DNA from: Enoplolaimus lenunculus
Lineage: Eukaryota > Nematoda > Enoplea > Enoplida > Thoracostomopsidae
Reading direction: 5' to 3'
DNA length: 64,000 nucleotides
NCBI GenBank assembly: GCA_030248215.1
Contig: JASANG010003380.1
Location: 168,501 to 232,500 of the forward strand
Both the position numbers and the translations under genes were made by a program. The notes beneath the pieces were generated by a model. That model was given only the letters and a program-made list of their open reading frames with translations, did not search any database and was not told the origin of the DNA. Of the stretch, positions 10,301 to 21,500 are shown piece by piece (position 1 is the stretch's first letter; each line of letters starts with the position of its first letter).

Positions 10301-13300
10301 AAAAAAGATGCACATAGCTATAAAGTTTTTACGAACGAATATCCGATTGTTAAATTTACAGAATTTTGGTTCAAAGCTGCAAAAACGATCAAGACTAAGG
10401 TTGGTGAAATGTTAGAATACTTTTTTATAAACGACATTCTTTGGTGTAGGTGACCGTTGTGTTTATACCAGTGAAAGGTATTTGCGCGGCTGAATATTGT
10501 GTTATTTTATTTGCGGCATATTTATTTGCCAATCAGGGTAATAAATTCATTAATTTTTAGCAATTTTTGGTTATCGGATTGCCGATTTTAGTCTTTTTTA
10601 GTGTATAGTTATCCTACTGATAGTTGCCATAGTTATCCTGTATAAGAAATTGTATATTTACCTGCGCTGACTGCCTTTTGTTATGCCTAAGTAGGTTTGC
10701 TTTCAGTTAGAAGCAAGCAGCAGTTTTGTTCGTCATGCGTTTGAGGGCGAATATCCGCGTTTTCTGCGATCATTCGAAGATGTTTGGAAACGGCTGGACC
10801 GATTTATCGTTGATAGTGATGATAGTCGCAATATTTCAGGTATTGCTGAATGCTGATAAACTTTATATCAAATATTTTCGTATGAATATTTGTGTTAACT
10901 TAAAGAATAAACTGTAACCATTAATTTTTATGCAATTAAAAACCTCCTGTATGTGGGAGGTACTTTTTAGGCAACTAGTGACCATGCCTGACCGCCGTTT
11001 TATAAGATGTCTTTACACTCTTACCTATTATATTATAACTGAAAAATTACGCACTAAAGTGGTTTGACTATCAGAAACTTTTACTGTTAAAGCTAAAAAT
11101 ATTGAACGGGGGCAAAATTTCGAGGTGGGCTTTAACCAATTCGTAAATAAGTTATTCTGGCATTGTTCTATTTCAGGTGGCGCCTCAAATTTTGATTCAG
11201 ACAAGCTCAGTGAACCACTATCGAAATCGGACACAATTGAAGACGCATCTACCCCGGCGGACGCCCTACGAGCTGCATTGGTTGCATTCGAAAATACCTA
11301 TCTGTCAAAATCTGTTTCGCGTCTCTTTGACGGAATTAATTTGGCGTTTTCCGAAGATAATCCACCAACTTCAACTGAAATTGCCGGTTGTGTTACGGCG
11401 ATAAGGTATGTTACAAGATGGGAAAGATGCTGAGACCGAAATTTTTCTGGTTTTATGCGAATTACTTGCTTGCAATTAAAAACATGTTGAAAAATGCCAG
11501 CCATTAGTGATACTGCCACACGACGAGCTTTTGGAAACATTTTTTTATCAAAAATGCAAAATATTTGATCTAAGCCTGATTATTTAGTTTCGGAAATCAT
11601 TTTGAATTCTTTTCCAAACTGCTACCAGATGTTAAAAAATCTGCAGGCGTTGACTGTAATATTTGTTGACGGAGCGGATTCAGCCATTAAGTTTATCGCT
11701 CCTTAAAACAAATTTATAACTCTATTCTGAATACAGGCAAGGGTTGATGGATGTCGCAGTGAACAAAATCTGGTTTAGACTACGCGAACACCTGTTGGCG
11801 ATATATCAATTAAAATAATTAGTAATATGTTATCCGTAATTCGTAGAAATGTCTAGTTGAATTGTTACTAGATAGCTGCTATTCGTCATAATATTTTGCA
11901 GTGACCAATTTTTTCAGTAGCGAGCTTCGTGTTGCAACCAGCGATCAACGCTTATTTTCCCGTGTCTCGAAAAATGTTTTCAAAGCTATTGACTTGTTCG
12001 CAGTTAAATCAGAAGCGCTCATTGTTACCGATGGCGACGCGAGTCAAGTTGTAAGTCATCTTTCACCAGCTCAAAGAAAGAACGCCGCTACCGTTTGTGC
12101 CCTTTCTGACTATCGGGTACAGGTTTTGACGGCATTAACGCAGTTTGACGCTTCGTTATCAAAGAAAACCATTGAAGGATTGGTGAGGAGTACTGATTGC
12201 TTGATACAGGTAAGCTGATCTTGTATATTTATTTGTGAAGGTTATTTGACGTGCCCCCTACAATAGTATTCTATATTCCTAGTTTGTGCATCGTTCTAAC
12301 AAATAATATACTTTGTTTTGTAGTCATACATATGTACGTGTTAATCCATAAGTCATACGCCTTTAATACAACAATATTGATGTGTTCGCCACTACCACGT
12401 AATGATTTAAGATGTAGGACCATGCCATTACTCCGACCTCTGTCAACAGTTGTCTTTTCACCCACTTTTTTTCGAGCCCGATGTTAGCAAAAATCATTTA
12501 GAATTTCCACATTTTAAGTATAATTTACACCATTTTAATGTCGCTCATGAATTGTACGTCAAAAGTATTGTACCTAAACCTCAAGTTTTCGTGTCGCCAG
12601 CTGTCTAGGAATCGTCAGTCAACCACTTTGACTAATTTGTATTTATAGGTAATGAGCAACGCAATCACTCCTTTGCTGACGTCAATCTTGGAAGCAATTT
12701 CGGCAATTATTGTGAGTATGCATGATGAAGATTTTTCGCAAGATAACGATAATGGCATGACGGCCGCGTCGACTAATTACGACACTGCTGGAGTTGCTAG
12801 ACAGTGTTCGTTGTTTATGCGAGAGCTACAAGAGTTTATTAATCGCGTATGGGAGACACATTTTGTTGGACCTTACGCACCGGTAAGACTAGTTTGGAAT
12901 TCAACCAAGTGTAAAACTATGTTGTCGAGATAGTTTAGACTAATCTCATCTGAGATCTAATTTCAAGCTACGATTCAAACGTCTAACGTTTTGCATGTAG
13001 TATAACTATTAACTAGTTTAATCGTAGGATATATGTATAAAGAACAGTAAGCGTGGTATTAATAATACGTTACTTAAATTTTATGATCAATGTTTGTCGT
13101 ATTCATTGTGTGCAAACACTTGCATCTCTGCCTTTTTATAGATAAAAGACTTCATATATGAGCACACAACTGTTTTGGCACGCAAAGCAGCACAAATGTT
13201 TGTTGATCACGCCGTGCTTGTTAGACCGCTTGGAGAAGGCGGTAGATTACGTTTGGCTGCGGATTTCGCCCAAATGGAGTTTGCGTTGTCGCCGCTGACC

Positions 13301-13687
13301 CGCCGGATTACAGATATCGGCCCTGTTTATCATCGAATTCGTGCCCTGCGACCCCTATTTTTTGAGTCAGTTTCATCCATAGCATCAAATGCCGCGTTGG
13401 GGACGCCAGCGTTGCCGTATTCTGCCGCAGTTCATTTGCTGATTTCAATGAGCCCTGACGAATTGCAAAGCCCTCACATTACAGTCGGATGGTCGATATC
13501 CCGATATTCAGATTGGCTGGAGAAGCATCCTGGCGAGAAAGACCGGCTTCAGTTTTTGAAGGGCACATTGGAAGCCTATGCTAGATCGGTTCAGGCATCC
13601 GGTGGTCGAGAATACGTGGCATCGTATCCTATTTTGTTGGATATGCTACAGAAAGGTGCGGAATGCGTCGATAATGACAAAACGTGA
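7363..13687 (+). CDS. COG5: Conserved oligomeric Golgi complex subunit 5
   Basis: Ten exons: 7363-7500, 8742-8982, 9135-9277, 9474-9869, 10247-10399, 10707-10839, 11177-11405, 11918-12209, 12649-12882 and 13142-13687. All have GT-AG introns and matching phases, giving 834 residues (human COG5 is about 840-860), so the gene appears complete. Family landmarks in order: DPSFDVEKY near the start; SRTAQLERLHGTCNLLRSAI (about 100-120); DLKGIEIIEKDL (164-176); GVALQTLFNLDCL; LSKSVSRLFDGINLAF; GDASQVVSHLSPAQRKN; then RPLGEGGRLRLAADFAQME and EKHPGEKDRLQFLKGTLEAY in the last exon. COG5 belongs to lobe B of the COG tether, which captures vesicles in retrograde traffic within the Golgi and so affects glycosylation. 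Exon 3 could start 15 bases earlier after TTTTGCAG; the later acceptor fits family length better. No broken residues seen. Confidence 0.96.
7520..7960. repeat. Dispersed repeat, partner of 60130-60510
   Basis: Inside COG5 intron 1. It begins GACCGAATATCGGGCGCCGG and shares order and wording with 60130-60510: a 'TTGCATGTGACC...GTACGTTCACAAT' segment, 'TTGGGTTACAATAACGCTG', 'GTGTTATT', then decayed GCCTAAGC units and an AAAATTATAGC tail. The two copies are perhaps two-thirds identical by eye. This looks like an old F1 relative or a composite element. Confidence 0.55.
8200..8735. other. COG5 intron 1, TTCCGGT/ACCGGAA-rich part
   Basis: Several TTCCGGT-, TTCGGTT- and ACCGGC-type words (for example TTTCGGTTCCGGCTTCGG and ACCGGCCCCGGCACCGG) in both orientations suggest a decayed inverted-repeat element akin to F3. 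No second copy at base level was found in the window. Confidence 0.35.
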
Positions 13688-14465
13688 AGCAAAACTTGCT
13701 TGGGGGCAGCTTTGGATTATTAAGTTTCAGACATTGTTAATAGTTCATTGTTCCGTTGTTTAGTTTAGATTAAAACGTAGCCTGGTGTATGTATTTTATT
13801 GTGGAAGTTACATTTTGGATGATGGTGATAACTGTAGAATGAACAAAATGACGCAGTTGTAATTGGAATAATTATGTATCGGGTTAGCTTATATTGTTAG
13901 ATTTTTGGTTATTTGAGGTTTCGGCTGTGATATGTACAAATATTTATTATGTTATCTGTTTGTTGGTACAGATTGTTTATTGTTGTGTGTTTATTGCTAC
14001 GTTAAAAAGGAAAATATTGCCTACAGTAACACTTTTATTGGTCCATGTAAACAGTAGGATCCTGTCTACTAAGCTAAGCCTAAGCATAAACATAAACCTA
14101 AACATTCCAATCTGTGAGTACCACTGTCTCCCAGTCAACAGGGCTCCTATTCTTGACATGGATCCGTTTCGACCGCTTTGTTCGTGAACGTAAAAAGCTT
14201 TTTGATAGATTAGAGTATACTATGAACCACGCTGATGTAACTATATGTCCGCGAAATAATACACCGTATGGCAATTTTTTATTGTACAACAGTGATGGTG
14301 CCGTTTGATTTGGCAGCGTAAGCTATGAGTATCAACATAAAATTAAATCTCAGGGTTCAAATGAAAATATTGATGTGAGAAATGGGTTAAGTTTGCTGTG
14401 GCGCTTTTGCCAAAATTTGTAAACCGTTGTGCTGCATTTGGCGTTGAACTTGGAAAGATTTATGT
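13688..14465. other. COG5 3' flank, no further gene seen
   Basis: AT-rich sequence that must include the COG5 3' UTR. A short run of CTAAGCCTAAGCATAAACAT at about 14070-14105 is an F1-like telomeric scrap. I searched here for the missing N-terminal part of API5 and found nothing convincing. Confidence 0.5.
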
Positions 14466-14604
14466 GGACTGATTTATGTTACGTTAAAAGGCGTCCAGGT
14501 TTCTGGCTGGTCTAAAAGAGTAGGTTTAGATAATAGATTACATTTTTTGCTGAGGCTTTTATGCTTAGGAACACATTTTTGCAATGCTTAGCATTAGGCT
14601 TAGG
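14466..14604. repeat. Truncated F1 MITE fused to API5 sequence
   Basis: The left half of the 'GTTACTTTAAGGGGCGTCC' subtype is recognisable: GGCGTCCAGGTTTCTGGCTG, GTAGGTTTAGATAATAG, then two TTAGGC-bearing blocks ending CACGCTTAAT. The expected right end is absent; API5-coding sequence starts directly at the break. Confidence 0.7.
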
Positions 14605-15652
14605 AACACGCTTAATCAATTGCTTCAGTGCGAAGACTTGCAGGAAAATATGGTTGTACAATCTGCTCTCGTTTCTGTTCTGTGTAGTTATCCGAAAGAA
14701 ACATTGGCGACAATTTTCAGTCACCTTGTTGGAGCTGAAGAGGACTTATTGCGAGAAAGAGCCGTCCGATTTATATCAGAGCGATTGCCTGGGTTACCAG
14801 CTAAAGAAAGTTTTTTTCAACAATAATAATAAGATTAAAATATTTTATTAATTTAAAAATAAAAATTTAAATATAAATTTTTTTTTTTAATTTTTTTTTA
14901 AAAATTTTTTAAAAATAATGTCGAAAGAACTGGAGGATTACGTTGTTGATGAATGTAAAAAGGTTATGCAAGATTTAAGCGGAGATGAATTCATCTTGAT
15001 TATGCAGTTGCTGTCAGTTCAGCCGCAGATGCAAACACTTATTGGTCGCAAGATGTTGCGAGATATTGTTATCGAGCAAGCTGATTTGGACAAGCCATTT
15101 AATGGAACGGATCATGATTGAGTGGATCAAATCATACAATGTGTTAAACAAGCTCTTCAGTTTTTATCGAAAAACGTACATTCTACGCTTTTTGTAGAGT
15201 TTTATTTCGATAAGGTTCTACCGCAGCTCAACGCAGTTAGCCGCTTACCAGACCACGGCCCAGAAATGCGAACTGAGCTGCTTCGTGGGTTTGCGGACGT
15301 CATTCCGTATTCAGGCCCAATTGCTAGTGACAGCATTGACAGTCGCATGGATGCTTTATTGAAGTGTCTCTTGACTTTGTTGCCTCATCCGCCGTCTGAA
15401 GATGAAACAGAAGCTAGCAGAGATTTGAATCGCGAACCGGACTTGGTGTTCACAGATCTCGAATGTTTGTTCTTTATTCTTCATCGATTAGGACGTATGC
15501 GTCCAGAATTTTTTACTGGTGAATCTCGTGCAGGAGACATTAAAGAGTTTCGAAAACGCCTTCAATATCTTGCAAGAATGAATCAAGTATACGCCAACAA
15601 ACTGAATGCTTCTTTGAAGGAGAAAACTAAGGAAGAGCTATATACAAAAGAA
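14605..15652 (+). pseudogene. API5: API5 (apoptosis inhibitor 5) fragment, truncated, in-frame TGA
   Basis: API5 is a nuclear helical-repeat protein with anti-apoptotic and mRNA-related roles. This segment matches its middle: QLLQCEDLQEN, DLLRERAVRFIS, GDEFILIMQLLS, EQADLDKPFN, then SKNVHSTLFVEFYFDKVLP, LVFTDLECLFFILHRLGRM and KRLQYLARMNQVY. The first 110 or so residues are missing and replaced by the truncated F1 element. An AT-rich insert at 14810-14927 can be read as a GT-AG intron (GTTTTT...CGAAAG) that keeps the frame. At 15119-15121 an in-frame TGA stands where human API5 has Cys (D-C-V-D; here D-stop-V-D). A plausible donor (GTAATT) follows at 15653, but no C-terminal exon is visible. 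Most likely a decayed partial copy; the surviving frame is otherwise well conserved, so the damage may be recent. Confidence 0.72.
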
Positions 15653-16258
15653 GTAATTTTTTATATGTAGTGATTATACATTTATTCAAAATTTACATCG
15701 CCTTGACATGGTAGTTTTTAGATATTGTCTTAAATCGGCAAACCTATATGTATGTTATTCGGAATTAAGAGATCGAATAACTATTTTGGAAAAGTGTTGC
15801 ATTTGTATTTTGCTAGCATCGCTAATTACCACATGACAAGTATTTTTATATGTAAACAAAGTCTAAGATTGTTGTGTGTTTGGCTAGAATAAAATCAAGT
15901 TGTTGTTAGTGGCCTACAAGATACATTTTAAAGTTGTCGATGGCTTGTTGTGTTATTATAATATAAATAAAATTTATTATGGTTCATTTCTATCTGGCGA
16001 TATTTTAATTCAGTTGAAGCGCAGTTTTCTAATTGGTTTTTGTGGGTATTGCAAAGCTGGACTGCAATTGAGTAAGCTTAAGCTTTAAAGTAATTTTTTC
16101 ACTTAAGCTTCGGTATAGACTCAGTCTTCCACTAATAGAAACAGGGTAATCCCACTGGTACTGGCCGTTTCATGACACGAAAATTGACGTGTGCTAGCCG
16201 GCCATCACCATTGATGTTAGGAGCCACAGTTCTGAGGGTACGTGCTCTTGAAAAAATT
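15653..16258. other. API5-fragment 3' flank
   Basis: AT-rich, with AATAAA-type words near 15890 and 15966. I looked for the API5 C-terminal exons (helical end, then a Gly/Arg-rich tail) and did not find them. Nothing else recognised. Confidence 0.45.
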
Positions 16259-16434
16259 GGTCCATGTAAAAAGATCAGAGGCGGATCGTTTTTCTGTGGG
16301 ACTAGAAAAGAGTAAGCTTCAGTTTTAGACTAATTTTTTGCATGGCTTAGGCTTAGGAATGTGATCATTGTTACACTTAGGTTGAGGCTTTTAGGAATAT
16401 GCTTATAATACAATTTCGCCCCTATTTACATCGT
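16259..16434. repeat. F1 MITE copy
   Basis: Left end GGTCCATGTAAAAAGATCAG with GTTTTTCTGTGGGACTAG, then TTAGGC units; the right end is worn (CGCCCCTATTTACATCG). Confidence 0.75.
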
Positions 16435-16446
16435 TCAACAAATTTT

Positions 16447-17078
16447 AGGTCTGCCTCCGGCAGAAAGTCAACCTCCGACTCTGGGATATTAGTTTTCCAA
16501 AAATTTGTTTGGTGATTTTCGTTTTAACTTTTGGTGTAATTCTCAGGAGAAATTATCCATATTTCATGAAAATCGACATAGAACCAAAGATGTCTACACC
16601 TTGCGGATATTTGCTAAAATTAGTAAATTAAGCATAATTTCAACTACTTAATTTTGCCTTTACCTCATGCTACGGTATTTTTCACCTCTGGTTATACCCT
16701 ATATATCGGGGTACAACCGGAGGTCTGGCTCCGGCAAAAAATCGGCCTCCGGCTCCGGTAGAATTTTTGCCGGAGGTTCTTGCAATTTCGATAGTAAAAT
16801 TTTGCATAAATTTGCAAAATTTATCTGTTTGGTGCGTTTCGTTTTACTTTTGTCACAATTTTCATATGAAAGAATTTCCGAAATTTCGGAGAAAATTAGC
16901 GTAAACCCAAACAACTTCACAATATATTGCAGATATTGGCTAAAATTAATTTATTAACTATCATGGTTACTACCAAACTTCGCCTCACCTCCGGCTCCGG
17001 CAAGTTTTGTTGACCTCCTGCTCCGACAACTTTCGTTGACCTCCGGCTCCGGTATTTTTCACCTTCGGCTGCACCCTG
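16447..17078. repeat. F3 (CCGGAG) MITE pair
   Basis: The better copy is 16707-17078: left end GGGGTACAACCGGAGG, inner CTCCGGC runs, a conserved middle with TTTTGCATAAATTTGCAAAA and GCGTTTCGTTTTACTTTTGT, and right end CGGCTGCACCCTG. A more worn copy (16447-16700) sits head to tail before it. Other copies: 17624-17968, 24976-25262, 29858-30069. Confidence 0.75.
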
Positions 17079-17140
17079 CTACATATACAGTCCCGAATCT
17101 CCGCAAGACGTGAATGAGAGCCCCCTGGCCTCGAGTTTGA

Positions 17141-17212
17141 GCCTCGTAGCCGAGTGGTGAACCACCTTTCATTTGTATTCAAGTGTCCACAATACGAATC
17201 CCAGTTTTAAAT
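17141..17212 (+). repeat. tRNA-Ser/Leu-like relic
   Basis: Contains TAGCCGAGTGG (a good box A of the Ser/Leu type) and ACGAATCCC, a partial box B, at long-variable-arm spacing. Stems do not close, so this is at best a SINE head. Confidence 0.3.
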
Positions 17213-17351
17213 TTGATTCCAAAAGAAATAAATTTATGTTTGGTAAATCTGTTCAGTTGAAACCGTGCAATTTCCAAGTATACTTTAAGACCGAATTTGA
17301 TATTTTAGGTTATATTCCACAGTTTATATAATAGAGCTCGGGCCAACTTTC

Positions 17352-19020
17352 ATGTCATCTGATTACGTGTCAATTCCGGAGTCAGTGCTTTCGTCAATTG
17401 AACGTGATCTTGCCAGTTTAGTAAGTTTGGTTTTCGAATCTCGTGTATACCAGTAATATCGATGTCTGATTTTTCATATTTTCGGGCCGTTTTTCAGTAT
17501 ATTGTTTATTGAATCCAGGGCGTAACAGGATATCCGTTTCGGGTAATATTCGGTGTCCGTTTCCGTTTCTGTTATAGAAATAACGGAAATTCTGTTATTT
17601 TTACCTTAATAATTAGGGCTCATCAGGGTACAAACAGAAGTCTGCTTCCGGCTCCGGCAAAAAAAACGGCCTCCGGCTACGGTAAAATTTTTGCCTGAGG
17701 TTGTAGCAATTTCGGTAGTAAAATTTTGCATAACTTTGTAAAATACATCTGTTTAGCGCGTTTAGTTTTACTTTTGTCACAATTTTCAGGAAAGAATTTC
17801 CGAAATTTCGCAGAAAATTAGCGTAAAACCAAACTTCCACATATTGCAGATATTGTTTAAAATTAACTAATTAACGATTATTTTACTACCTAATTTTGCC
17901 TCACCTCCGGCTCCGGCAAGTTTCGTTGACCTCCGGCTCCAGTATTAGTCACCTCCGGTTGCACCCTGGGGCCCATGTAAAGAACAGGGGCGGAACAGTA
18001 TTATAAGCATATTCCTAAGTCTAAGCCTAAGCGTATTAAGAATGAACATACTCCTAAGCCTAACCTTAAGCCTAAGCCAAGCAAAAAATTAGTCTAAAGC
18101 TTAAGCTTACTCTTTTGTAGTCCCACGGAAAAATGTTCCGCCCCTGATCTTTACATACCCCAAAATGAGTAATAAAGCACGTATATATGTTGCAATTTTT
18201 CATTACAGGTTTGCTGCAACTATTCGAATAGAAATAAAAATAAAGCATCTTTGAAACTTTTGTACTTCAATATCCGTTTCTGTTATTTTGATCACTATCC
18301 GTTTCCGTTATTTTTACTATCCGTTCACACCCTGGTTGAAACATTATGTTTACTGATTGGCGATAGTTGCTATACGCAGCGGGGAATAAATAATTTTTTG
18401 TGTATTTATTTAAGGAAAATGCAACAACCGACGCCATTGTTGATAACGAAAACAGAGTTCCGGTATGGCATTCAATCGAAAGTCTAGAAAGAACATCTGG
18501 TGGACAATGCGCTGGAACTAGCAGCGAACCGGATGTTCTACTTGGACAAGACCAACATCAATCTTTCGACGTACAAGAGGGGCCAGACGCTTCGTCAGCA
18601 GTCGATGGTGAAAACGACGAGTATGAAGAATTTATTATTTTAGGCGAAGTTCGCGATAATCGGGCTGGAAAACTGGAGAAAACTGCTGGTTTACCGCCGT
18701 CGTTCAAAGAACACGAGACAGGAGCCTCGGGAGTTGGTCAAGGATTACCTGGAACTAAAGTTATTGGGATTGATAGTGAGCATCCTGTACTTCAGTTGGA
18801 TAAATCGATTTTTATGGGAGAATGGACGGAACCGTTAGGTACTGATTTGTTGTTTTTGAAGGATACCAAAGGAAATGAAGGGCCTAATACCAGGTTGGTT
18901 GGGTGTTCACAGCGTCGAATAGTGTTCACAAGAACGCATGTGAATAAAATTACGGAAGCGAAAGATCAGAACACAGAAGAATCTAAGAAAGGTTCGATGG
19001 TAGGTGATGAATCGAGTTGA
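17352..19020 (+). CDS. GTF3C6: General transcription factor IIIC subunit 6 (TFIIIC35-like)
   Basis: Two exons, 17352-17420 and 18415-19020, joined in phase 0 (GTAAGT ... TTTAAG), code for 224 residues; human GTF3C6 is 213. The domain lies in the middle of exon 2: an acidic lead-in (ENDEYEEFIILGEV), then TKVIGIDSEHPVLQLDKSIF, MGEWTEPLGTDLLF and QRRIVFTRTHVNKI, matching the family's 'VLGIDTE-P-LQ-D...F-GEYED-LGT...TRT' pattern of the triple-barrel fold. In TFIIIC this subunit pairs with GTF3C5 within the tau-A part that recognises box A of tRNA genes. The N-terminal 85 residues are Ser/Gln/Glu-rich and probably disordered. The 1-kb intron is almost wholly three nested or abutting repeats. Confidence 0.88.
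17624..17968. repeat. F3 MITE nested in F4
   Basis: CAGGGTACAAACAGAAGTCTG at the left and CCTCCGGTTGCACCCTG at the right, with the same middle section as at 16707-17078. Confidence 0.8.
17970..18161. repeat. F1 MITE nested in F4
   Basis: GGCCCATGTAAAGAACAGGG at the left, TCCGCCCCTGATCTTTACAT at the right, and an interior with about eight GCCTAAGC units in two blocks. Confidence 0.88.
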
Positions 19021-20327
19021 AATGTAATGTTTTAACTGTGTTGGATACCAAAATATTAAAGTTATGAAATGTACCGGTTTTTGACGTTCCTGTAATTTTG
19101 ACCGGAATTTTTTCATGTGTTTGCATTTTTAGAAACTGGTAACCCTTTTATGGACGAAGGTGCACTGTTGTGTACGCTGTAGGTATGCTCAGAAAATTCT
19201 ACGCAGCACCTACGTGGGCGCCCCTCGTGGTCCAAACGTTGGTACCTATACACGCGTTGTATAGTGGCTGTTTATTCTACTTCTAAAATCAATATTTCCG
19301 GGTTCCATTTCGTGGCAAGGAATAAATCTAAGCTATACTAAAGCAAGTCGTGATAAATTCGGTACAACAAAGGGTTTTCAGAGTTTATCGTCAAGTGATA
19401 AGTGAATGTGCATTCCTCAAAGCAGATTTAGTTGTTTAAGCATATTTGAGCAGTTTATAGTACTTCTGAAACAGTTTGAAAAGTTGGAATACGAGGGTTT
19501 TGTAGTGCGGTTTTTGCGTTTTTTCGATATGTTTTGTATGTTTACTTGTACATTTTCAGTGATGCAGTGTTCAATTTTTGTTAAAAGTAAATGTTTCGTG
19601 TGGTTGCGATTATTCAATGCTTGAGCTATTACAACCTGCGCCAAGCAAGGAAGATTTTTTAAGCTTTCAGTGTTGTTTGTTTGTGTAAAAGATTTCGCGT
19701 TCTTTAAGATGACATTGCTATATCGAACCCGTGTACTTGTAATGGACAAAGCGTATAGTTGCAGCTGAGGATATTGTTTGTGCTAGGATTGGTATGTAGG
19801 CAGAGTTGAAAGTGAATGAAAGTTGGCACTGCCTAAAATATAGTATAGAGCGACCAGCTGTAGCTGAAAACTCTAGGTGAAGCGAAATTAGGAGTTTAAG
19901 CGTTGTTTCATTGGCTAAATTTTAGCAAATATCTGTAGTGTTGTCAAAATGTTTGACATTTTTATGGTTACGTTGAACAAATTAAAATGTGTCAAAATTT
20001 TTACCAACACTTTACAGGCATCTGCACCGAATTTTATTGGCTAATATTAGCTAATGTATTTCTGCAGTTTCAAAAAATTTTGTTCTGAACAATTTCGCTA
20101 TTTGAAATGGCCGGAAACTCCGGCTGAAATTCTACTGGCGCTAGAGATCGTTTTTTGAAGGAACCGAAAACAGACTTCCAACGTCACCCTGCCACCTGAA
20201 AATGTTCATATCAGACGTGGAAGGAAGGGGCTTGATGTTTGACTGGCGAATAGAAGAGGTAAATTACGCTATAACACCGGATCGGTTTGTGTTGTGCATA
20301 TTTTAGTCGCTTTTGTTGTTGGCCATA
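19021..20327. other. GTF3C6 downstream region, nothing recognised
   Basis: No supported gene. A minus-strand open frame of 110 codons near 19.4-19.7 kb lacks family features and codon structure. A possible short exon-like stretch (ATG at 20208 to a GTAAAT at 20262) is not supported by neighbours. Confidence 0.5.
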
Positions 20328-20675
20328 CTGTAGTGACCCGAATAAGAGGGGGAGACTGATATTTATTTGACCTCTCTATGGGCGTACCCCTGTTACTCGG
20401 TTACGGACTGTTATTTATTTTCAACCCACCCTCCGCCACCCTTCGTTACTGATATATTTCGGTATGGCAACTATCCGTTGAATTAAGCGTTTTTGCCTTG
20501 CGTCAAAAGCTTGAGCGATAATGCATATAGTTATACTGTGGAATGTTACTTTCAAAACTTAAGTACGCTTTAAAGTTCCGAACGCAACTTTATTTGGTCC
20601 TGGAGTCATTTATACGCTACAATTACGCATAATTGACATTTATGGACTTTAATTAAGGTTTGTTTTAGCCTCAAA
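20328..20675. repeat. F5 Tc1-like MITE, 5' part
   Basis: Starts CTGTAGTGACCCGAATAAGA after a TA and follows the 54112-54553 copy through 'CGGTTACGGACTG', 'CGTTACTGATATAT' and 'CTACAATTA...AATTGACATTTATGG'. The right terminus is missing. Confidence 0.75.
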
Positions 20676-20759
20676 AAAAACTGGACGGAAAATTTATGCT
20701 AATTTTTACTTTCCAAGGTATTTTGAACTTTGAAATGATTCAAACCTAAATACTTGGTG

Positions 20760-20795
20760 GCTTAGGCTTAGGCTTAGGCTTAGGCTTTTTAATAT
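20760..20795. repeat. Short interstitial TTAGGC array
   Basis: Four perfect TTAGGC units, with no F1 terminal sequence on either side. Confidence 0.8.
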
Positions 20796-20944
20796 GTTCG
20801 ACATTTAAAGTTATTTTCAATAAAATTTTTCTTATCAAAATTTGTTTGTTGTTTTTCGAGTTGTTTCAACCAAGCAATTCTGCAGAACGCTTTTACAACG
20901 TGATGAAAACATTTCAAGTTCTAAACGGAAAATGCCAAGGTAAA

Positions 20945-21190
20945 ATCTCAATGGGGGAAAATTTTAAGTTGTGACGTGCAGTTGAATTCTTCTCGAGAAA
21001 CATGCCAAGCTAGCAATGTTTCCGGGAAGCGAAATCCCTGTGGGAGCAAAATCGAACTATGACAAAAACAAGGTTTAGTGAATTTTTCCTTGGGAGAATG
21101 CCAAACTAGTAATTTTTCCGGGGGGCGGGTCGAAATCACAATTTGGGAAAAATTAAACTATAACACCGGAAATTTTTCAAAATGCCGACA
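20945..21190. repeat. Direct-repeat pair of about 105 bp
   Basis: Two related units share 'ATGCCAAGCTAGCAATGTTTCCGG' / 'ATGCCAAACTAGTAATTTTTCCGG'-type wording followed by a G-rich stretch and 'ATCGAACTATGAC' / 'TTAAACTATAACAC'. Origin unknown. Confidence 0.5.
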
Positions 21191-21298
21191 TACACTTTGT
21201 TGGCACTATTTTTTGTGCAAATACTCACTTGGCAAGTGGAAAATTAATAACAGCTTAAGCCTGAACATAAAAATTAGTATGGCGGATAAATCTTAGCC

Positions 21299-21493
21299 GG
21301 CCAATGTAAATGACATCGGCGGAACAGTATTATAAGCATATTTCTAAGCCTAAGCCTAAGCGTAAAAATAAGCATATTCCCAAGCCTAAGCCTAAGCCTA
21401 AGCTTAACCCAAGCAAAAAATAGTCCAAAGCTTAAACTTACTCTTTTCTAGTCCCACAGAAAAACGTTCTGACCGTTGATCTCTACATGGGCC
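21299..21493. repeat. F1 MITE copy, 7 bp from a splice acceptor
   Basis: Left end GGCCAATGTAAATGACATCG, right end GACCGTTGATCTCTACATGG then GCC, interior with seven or more GCCTAAGC units. Its last base is 7 bp before the candidate exon at 21501. Confidence 0.85.
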
Positions 21494-21500
21494 ATCTTAG

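Larger units (their letters stand above)
17516..18334. repeat. F4 element split by nested F3 and F1 insertions
   Basis: Starts CAGGGCGTAACAGGATATCC and ends TTACTATCCGTTCACACCCTG, with matching 'TCCGTTTCCGTTATTTT' arms. The arms are separated by a complete F3 copy (17624-17968) and then a complete F1 copy (17970-18161), which abut. F4 is therefore the oldest of the three here. Other F4 copies: 23545-23891 and 34293-34979. Confidence 0.75.

Noticed and set aside
15119-15121. In-frame TGA as selenocysteine in API5
   Set aside because: It sits at a cysteine position, but API5 is not a known selenoprotein, I see no SECIS-like element downstream, and the copy is truncated at both ends, so a nonsense change is simpler.
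19417-19749. Minus-strand frame of 110 codons
   Set aside because: Composition looks random, with no homology I recognise and no supporting signals.
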